The translations under genes and the position numbers were made by a program. The notes beneath the pieces were generated by a model that saw only the letters and a list, made by a program, of their open reading frames with translations, was not told the origin of the DNA and made no database searches. Of a DNA stretch of 64,000 nucleotides, positions 57,522 through 64,000 are shown piece by piece (position 1 is the first letter of the stretch; every line of letters begins with the position of its first letter). This DNA comes from Rutstroemia sp. NJR-2017a BVV2 (taxonomy: Eukaryota; Ascomycota; Leotiomycetes; Helotiales; Rutstroemiaceae), in NCBI GenBank assembly GCA_002946415.1, contig NJPS01000043.1, forward strand, positions 822,014-886,013, in the 5' to 3' direction.

Positions 57522-60393
57522 ATGGACGCGGTCGATCGTCAAGAGTATCCTGCTATGCTGGTAAGAAGGATTGCTGTCGCATTCCTCCCCAGCTTCGAGT
57601 CCGTTGGTTCCGTACGCTGACGTGCTGCTATACGCACAGGATCGATTACAACCAACAGCTGCAGTTGCAAAACTCAATGAGCGTGTCAAGAGGATCAACA
57701 AAGTGAATACGGAAATCGCGGATTGGTTGCAGGTACGGGACTGGGAACATCTGTTGGGCAACATCACCGACACGTCATTATTTACACAATTCTTAGGAAC
57801 GTCGCAGAATCGAAGAACAATACGCTGCCGGTCTGAGGAAGCTTGCGCGAAAGCCTCTGCAAGATTCTGAGGGAGATTTAGGGTAGGAAACATTGCAAGA
57901 GTCGCATTGCAAGAGTCGCATTGGTTGAGATGCATGTTGACTGATGGTATTTCAGGGTATTCGATGCACCATGGAAGAAAATCGTAGGCTCTGTCGAAGC
58001 CATTGCAGATTCGCATCACAATCTGTCCGAGCGAATCTCGAAAGATGTCGAACAACCTCTTCGGCAATTCGGCACCCAAAATCGAGAAATGCAAGGCATG
58101 ACCACAACACAAGGCAATTTGGCAGCAATGGCAAAGGAATTGACGGACGCACAAAATGCCTCTGAGAAACTTGCGAAAAAAGGTGGAAAGGCAAGTGCGA
58201 CGAAGGTTGAAAATGCGTCAATGAAGTTACAAGCTGCCGAGCAACAGTGGCAATCACAAGCTCCCTTTATATTCGAGACCCTTCAAGCAGCCGACGAGAG
58301 ACGATTGAATCATCTGCGAGATGTTCTTACGCAATACGAGACACATGAGGCTGATAGAGTTGAACGAAACCGAGTCACAGTGGAGCAAACCCTTTCAGCA
58401 TTGTTGGAGGTAGATACGGCTCAAGAGATCAAGAACTGGTCGGCAGCGTCAGTCGCCGGGAAGCCAATTACGGAACGGACCGCTAGACAGATTTCAAGTG
58501 CGGGAGGTAGTACTATCGCAAGCGTTACTCAGCCGTTGCCTCCGCCCACTCCGCGGTCAACGCATACAGATGCGGCGAGCGACATATCTAGGCAGGAAAG
58601 CTCAGGTGGTATGATTCCATTTCATGCCAGTGCTCTATGGTATACAATCAATTGCTAACAGAATATCATAGAACCGAAATTGAAGAGCCGTTTCGGTACC
58701 ATGCTTCAGCGTAGAAGACAGAGCATTCATGGTGGATTCGCCCGTGCTCCCTCTCCTTCTAAGGGCTTCTCATCGCTGAGTCGCAATTCAAATAGCAGCT
58801 CCGGAAGACAAATCCCATCACCTCAAAACTCATCCAACAACCTGAGAGACTCTCCTCAACCGGATAACCGACTTTCAGCTTTGCCCGAATCTCCATTAAA
58901 TCGGGATACGCTTCAACCTAATGGAAGCTTCAATGGCAATGGTCACAGCTCTTCCAATGCTTTAGACATGGTCAGACCGGCTACATCTAATGGCGTGCCG
59001 AGTTCAGCGATGAGGGATCTATCTGATGTCGAGCCGCCACCTGGACCGCCACCATCTCACTTCCGAGAAGCCCAGAAAGACTCTGAAGGGTTCTCGATGC
59101 CGTCTGCTGCAAACGACCCAATATCACAGGCTCAGCAAGAAGCTCAAGAGCTCAATGAACCGCAGTTCAAATTGGATATTCGAGACCAGCCTATTCCTGA
59201 GCAAGATGCCGATGCGCAAGCTGCTCTTTCGAATGTTGCAAATACTCTTCGCTCATCCCAGCTTGTCACTCCAGGACGGAAGGTGGGCACTGTTCGAGGA
59301 CGGAGAGATGTTCGACATACAGTTTACGTTCCCTCCCCAAGTCTGGACGTCGCCCACTTAGAGAATAAACTACCTCCTTCACCGAATATCCCAACTGGCA
59401 CAGCACGTGCAGCAGCCTTGGCAGCACTCTCTGACCATGGTGCTCCCAGCGTGTCGGATACAACTTCAATTCGCTCCGGGCATTCACTGTCAAATCATCA
59501 AGTCACCAAGCATACCGAAATGCATAAGCCAGGTCTCAATGCATCTATCATTGAAACTATTAACGCAACATGGGAAAATGGTGAAGTGAAGAGTATTAAG
59601 ATTGCTGGAGAGGTCGCGTTGACATATATTTCTTCTATAGACGGAGGGTCACTGCCACCTTCAGGTAAGTCAATTCATGAGTTTGTATTCCTGAACCAAT
59701 CTCTAACACCGTTCTACAGGTACAGAAACCATTCGTATCAATAACACTTCCAAACTAGAGGCCATTGGCCCAAATAGAACATTCATCCATCCTGTTTCCG
59801 AAGAGAAATCGGATGAATTTACAGTTGACCTTGCCTCTGTATCGCACAAAGCAGCATCCGCATTCCAATACCGTGTCAATGTTGACGACACCGAACTATC
59901 AGCACACGCTCCACTGCTCCTCAGACCAGCGTGGAAGCTCCAAGGCGATAAACTCGGCCTCATCTTAGAATACTCCCTAAACCCAGCATTCAGCTCCGAC
60001 CCCATCAGCTTCCACCAACTCATCATCACCGCCGTCTACACCGGCCCCAAAGCCACCGGCTGCCAAACAAAACCTAGCGGAACTCACATCCGCGATAAAT
60101 CCCGAATCCACTGGCGCATGGGCGACGTGACGCTCACCCATACGCCGCAGAAATTAGTCTGTCGGCTTCTGAACTCGGAAGGCGCGGTCCCGCAGCCGGG
60201 ACATATTGAGGCGAGGTGGGAGATTCAGTCGCCGGCTGTGATGAGTGGGATTGCTATTGCGAGGTTGGAGGCGCCGAAGGATGCGGAGGAGTTGGATCCG
60301 TTTGCGGATGGGTCGTCGGCGCCGACGGTGGGGAGTTGGCTGGAGGTTGAGACGGCGAGGAAGGTTTGTACGGGGGTGTATGAGGCGAAGTAG
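57522..60393 (+). CDS. SYP1: Syp1-like F-BAR/muniscin endocytic adaptor
   Basis: Six exons (57522-57560, 57640-57732, 57797-57882, 57956-58608, 58672-59664, 59720-60393) close in frame to 845 residues. The first 250 residues form the F-BAR domain: RQEYPAMLDRLQPTAAVAKLNERV, NTEIADWLQERRRIEEQYAAGLRKLA, GVFDAPWKKIVGSVEAIAD, and the helices to NWSAASVAGKPITER. A Ser/Pro-rich linker follows (RFGTMLQRRRQSIHGGF, PPPGPPPSH). The C-terminal 280 residues form a mu-homology domain (NASIIETINATWENGEVKSIKI to SWLEVETARKVCTGVYE). Syp1 arrives early at endocytic sites, bends membrane and selects cargo. The first four exons are short and all joints are at conserved F-BAR residues, which supports the model. 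Confidence 0.95.
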
Positions 60394-60435
60394 GGGGTAG
60401 GTTTGTACGAGGGTGTATGAGGCGAAGTAGGGGGT
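60362..60435. repeat. 37-bp tandem duplication across the SYP1 stop codon
   Basis: Copy 1 (60362-60398) contains the last codons and the TAG of SYP1; copy 2 (60399-60435) follows with no gap and differs at one base (CGGGGG versus CGAGGG). Because copy 1 keeps the stop codon, the second copy lies in the 3' UTR and the protein is not changed. Confidence 0.95.
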
Positions 60436-61876
60436 GGGTTTGGGTTGGGTGGGTGTTTGAATGGGATGGGTGGGATGGGATGGTTGGGATGGTAGCTTCT
60501 GGGAGTTCGTTCGTTCTAGGGTGGGATGGCTTGGGGTTTTAGGGGCATGGAGTGTGAGTAGGAGAAAGAGGAGGTTCGTTTGAAAGTGTGAAGGAAAAAG
60601 TGTTTTTGCGTTTTGGAAGAAGATGATGAGAAAATGCAGAAGAAGAAGATACTAAGTCGTACAGTAAGTAGTACTTGTTAATAGCGGAAGGAAAGAAGGA
60701 AAAAGAAGCGTGTGCGTGTTTGTGATACAGTATGACCTTTTTAATCATTTGTTTGAAGCGAGACAGACAGACGGGTAAAAATCACCAGCAGAGCGGGGTA
60801 TTTATTTTGGTTTTTGTCTGTTCTGTCTGGAGATGGAGATATTCTTTGTGTATGTATGTATGTATTTATACCGATACTCTATGTACAGATTTTGGAGATG
60901 GGGGAGAGGAGAGAGACGGAGATTGAGTTGAGTAGGGTTACTTGAGCGAAGAGATGCGGTGGAATGGTATAGGTTAGATGAAGATAGCTGTATAATTTGG
61001 ATTCTTGTGAATGATTTCATTTCTGGGTGATGTTGAAGATTGGATCTTGTTTGAGTTTGTGATAGAGGTATGGATGGGATGGCACTGTTGTTTGACTGGA
61101 ATTAGACTGGATTGATACTAGCTTGGAGATGGTGTATCGAATGCAGTAAGGTTATGGTCCATGTGCGTGTGCGTGTGGGGGAGAACTTTTTGTCTTTGTG
61201 TTTTCAGCAGGACAGGGATTAGGGGGTGTGTGGCTACTGGTACACAGCCGGAGTTTGCAGCACAATATGCGAGAGACATGCAGGAGAGTGGGGATAGTGT
61301 GCTGGGTGGACGAGGCTGGGTTGAGATTTACATTGTGGTGTGGTTTTGTTGCGCGGATAAGGGATCTTTGGTGCAACTTGGGGTGGAAAGAGTGGGTGCG
61401 GGGTAGCTGAGATTGGGGGGAATGGGCATGCAGAGTGTGGAATATGATGGAGATATGATACAGTATGAAACCTTGTACAGCTGTGTCGTTCTGTGCATTT
61501 GTGGACGGGAGGGAGTGGGATGTGATGTGTTTAGATGGGACGAACTTAGATATGACATATGTACGAGTTGGGTAGATTGGAGATCCGTAGGGTATGGTAT
61601 TCTTAATTCTGGGCTTGATGGCGAGATCGGCAGTACCCCTCTTCGGGACGAGGCTTGATGTCGTGATCGAGAATCAGATTCACTTAAGTAGAGGGTTGTT
61701 GCTTCTTTCCTTGCGCAGATCTCATCATCCTTTAAAACAAATCTTTAACCTAACTCTTCACTTCACATTCATACAAGCTATATATCTATCAACCTTGGGA
61801 GAGAGACTTGCATCGAAATAACTTCGTCCTCTTCTATTAATATTCAAATTCAGATTGATATCAGACAAACGCAATA
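60436..61876. other. Intergenic: SYP1 3' side and promoter of repeat-protein gene
   Basis: 1.4 kb with G-rich TGGGATGG repeats near 60456-60492 and a TATG repeat near 60848-60866. TATATA at 61780-61785, about 95 bp before the next ATG, is a possible TATA box. No gene supported. Confidence 0.5.
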
Positions 61877-63164
61877 ATGTCAGGCTACGGAGAAGACGAT
61901 CAATCAGGCGGTCGCAGTTACGGTGATGATCAACAGAGTGGTAAGTCTATCTTGGCCCCGTTGTGCATCAGATGGAACTGAAAAATATGTCTGGTGTAGG
62001 TGGATATGGCAGTCGCAACACCGATGAGCAGTCCAGTGGTCGCAGTTATGGTGGTGATAACCAGCAGAGCGGTAAGAGTAGACCTTCACCAAACTTGATC
62101 GTATGACTGAATTTTGCGTTGTAGGTGGATACAGTGGTCGTAAGACTGATGATGATACTTCTGGTGGTATGCTGCTCTATTTCTTTTCATTGGCGATACG
62201 GATGGCCTGCTCACATGATATTAGGATACGGAAATGATGACACAAATACTACTTCTGGCAATTCATACGGTGGTCGTGGTGGCTTGAAGGATAGTTCTGG
62301 AGATGACAATACTTCTGGTGGAGGTTATGGGGGAAGCAAGTCGTACGGTGATGACGATAAGAAGACAAGTGGCGGAGGATATGGCCGCGACGATGATGCT
62401 TCTGATACTTATGGTGGTTCCAAATCCGGATCTGGAGGTTATGGAGGAAGCAAGTCATACGGTGATGACGACAAGAAGACAAGTGGAGGAGGCTATGGCC
62501 GCGACGATGACGCTTCTGACACTTACGGTGGTTCCAAATCCGGATCTGGAGGTTATGGCGATGACCAGAAAACATCGTCTGGTTACGGCACCTCGAAGTC
62601 CAGTTCGGGTGGGTTAGGTAGTGACCAAAATACCTCTTCTGGATATGGTGGTGGCGATAGCTATGGAGGAAGCTCGAAGAAGTATGGCGATGATGATGAT
62701 AAGACATCTGGTGGTCAATATGGAGCAGACAAGTCTAGCTCGGATGATTATGGCCAGAATACCAAGACTAGCTCAGGTAACTATGGCGATGACTCCAGAG
62801 AAACTTCTTCTGGTTATGGTGGAAACAAGAGCAGCTCTGGTGCACAGGACGACAGTTACGGCTCTAGTGGAGGATATGGAGGTGATAAGTCTAGCACAGG
62901 CGAGTATGGAGGAAACAAGGGCCGATCTGATGATTATGGTGATAATCAGAAGTCCAGTGGTGAGCGTACCCACCAGGTCTCAGTTTGCTCTTGTGAATTT
63001 ATGCTAATGCAAAGACAGGCTATGGTGGCAGTGACAGCCAAACCACTGGAGGCTCATCGGGTGGCTATGGTTCCAAAGAGAACAACGATGATGGTGGATT
63101 TAACAAGGCAGATCTCGTCAAGCAAGGCCTCAACCTTGCCAAGGACTTCCTCAGCAAGAACTAG
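61877..63164 (+). CDS. Gly/Ser/Tyr/Asp-rich repeat protein, 352 aa
   Basis: Exons 61877-61940, 62000-62071, 62125-62166, 62225-62959 and 63019-63164 close in frame to 352 residues. Every intron splits a Gly codon after its first base (phase 1), so each exon starts in GGY or GYG. The sequence is built of units such as SGGGYGRDDDAS, GGSKSYGDDDKKTS and YGGSKSGSG, with two near-identical 38-residue units side by side. The end is different: NKADLVKQGLNLAKDFLSK forms a likely amphipathic helix. No signal peptide is present. Low-complexity Gly/Ser/Tyr with Asp/Lys resembles disordered, phase-separating or stress-type proteins, but I know no family. Strong periodic coding and five matched joints make it a real gene. 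Confidence 0.82.
62320..62547 (+). repeat. Two tandem 114-bp coding units
   Basis: Units at 62320-62433 and 62434-62547 both run from GGAGGTTATGG to CCAAATCCGGATCT and differ at about ten positions, nearly all at third codon positions. A third partial unit starts at 62548. The pattern shows a duplication kept under protein constraint. Confidence 0.92.
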
Positions 63165-63897
63165 GTGTGGCAGTACTCTGCGGGTCTGGTGGAAGTAGTT
63201 TGTCCTTTTGCGTTGGACTTGGTTATGCATGCACTTGCGGTGGTTTAGGATGAGGTTATACTGCGAAATTTAGGTGGCAGGGTTAGCTTTTGTGAAATTT
63301 CGTATTTGCGACAAGTAGATTTTGCGTTGGATCTTAGGATGCGATGGATTGGGCGATGAGTTTCTCTAGCCCGGGTAACTGTTCAATTGAATGAGATTTG
63401 CCCAAGTTGCAGATCCTTCTTGCGTGAGCGACGAGAAGAGGTGTTTCCAACATTGTGCCCGACAAATATCTGATACTTCTCAGTATATCGATATTTAAAT
63501 ACTCGTGTCTCTAATTCTCTGAACTATGTATCTAGATCCGAACATAAGCATGAACAGATTGAAACACTAAGTCGAGCTGGAGGCTTGGGAGAACATATCC
63601 AACCGAAATTATCGGGAAAGAAGACAAGAATGCGCAAAGCTGCATATGCGGTTTTCAAACACATTTCCCATTACAGTATGCGTATCTGTAGTTGCTTTCA
63701 CTGTTTTCGTCGCTGCTTGACTGGTATATCCTGCATGTGATGTCGTGTTTTCCCTCCCAAACCATGTAGCCCCGGGTATTACGTAATCACAGTTTGTGCC
63801 TTCAACAGTGGGTGACAGAATTCCGTGCGCACGGGCCATAACTGGCAACAGAATCATCATTTCAACAACTTATAATTAATTTAATAATAAATCTAAA
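63165..63897. other. Intergenic: repeat-protein 3' side and transposon flank
   Basis: About 730 bp. The rightmost part (from about 63860) is AT-rich and should include the 3' flank and inverted repeat of the transposon that enters from the right, but its end could not be located without the other copy of the repeat. Confidence 0.45.
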
Positions 63898-64000
63898 CTA
63901 CCACTTATTGCCTCGAATAGGACCTCCTTTTGATCGTACGAGCTCGGCGCATCTTCTGGGCATGTCGGCGATACGGTGGCGGATCTCCTCCATAGTGATT
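63898..64000 (-). mobile_element. Tc1/mariner-like transposase, C-terminal end only
   Basis: On the minus strand the last 33 codons before a TAG at 63898-63900 read MEEIRHRIADMPRRCAELV then RSKGGPIRGNKW. The MPRRCxxxxxxKGG pattern is the typical C-terminus of Tc1-family DDE transposases. The frame is open to the window edge, so the DDE core lies outside and intactness is unknown. Fungal genomes carry many copies of such elements. The identification rests on this short motif and is moderately firm. Confidence 0.7.

Noticed and set aside
63609..63860. 83-codon minus-strand frame next to the transposase tail
   Set aside because: No motif or signal peptide; probably chance sequence in the transposon flank.

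Overview
The window is nuclear DNA of a filamentous ascomycete (Pezizomycotina). Genes carry short introns, mostly 50-70 nt, with GT..AG ends and CTAAC/CTGAC-like branch sites, and are spaced by 0.3-3.4 kb of non-coding DNA. The protein families (Spt3, Nab2, Ctk2, Tos4-like FHA protein, Syp1, Ltn1, Bli-3-like protein) are fungal housekeeping families. Base composition and the small secreted cysteine-rich genes would fit a plant-associated leotiomycete such as Botrytis or Sclerotinia, but that placement is inference. No gene cluster for a single pathway, CRISPR array, rRNA or clear tRNA was seen.

Layout. 1-901: start of a CYP52-like cytochrome P450, cut by the left edge. 1622-3474: secreted GH20 hexosaminidase, followed by 3.4 kb of gene-poor DNA. 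6875-8458: Nab2-type CCCH RNA-binding protein. 9163-11087: protoporphyrinogen oxidase. 12350-13492: catechol O-methyltransferase-like enzyme. 14821-15108: small unknown protein. 16228-17825: FHA protein of the Tos4 type. 19978-21234: Cic1-like ribosomal-L1-fold protein. 21715-22906: palmitoyl-protein thioesterase. 23692-25067: CTD-kinase cyclin Ctk2. 25312-25557: a MITE-like element. 26371-27525: TMEM33/Pom33 membrane protein. 28582-29520: unknown protein. 30904-31420: small secreted protein with 8 cysteines. 31923-32631 and 34526-35181: two cupin proteins. 36107-37100: Bli-3-like flavin-fold protein. 37424-38804: SAGA subunit Spt3. 39583-42426: mitochondrial-looking protein with six EPDGKLP repeats. 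43572-48601: Listerin. 49119-50934 and 52005-53517: two unknown proteins. 54395-54815: second small secreted cysteine-rich protein. 55094-56699: CAK/Csk1-like kinase. 57522-60393: endocytic F-BAR/muniscin Syp1. 61877-63164: Gly/Ser/Tyr/Asp repeat protein. 63898-64000: the C-terminal end of a Tc1/mariner-like transposase, running off the right edge.

The genes do not form an operon-like unit. Several serve gene expression (Nab2, Ctk2, Spt3, Cic1, Ltn1). The accessory layer consists of the two secreted cysteine-rich genes, the lineage-restricted unknown genes, the repeat proteins and the two DNA-transposon traces. I rebuilt exon structures by eye. Where intron phases close the reading frame over several exons (P450, GH20, PPOX, COMT, Ltn1, kinase, Syp1, repeat protein) the model is strong. 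All family assignments rest on recognised motifs, without database search.
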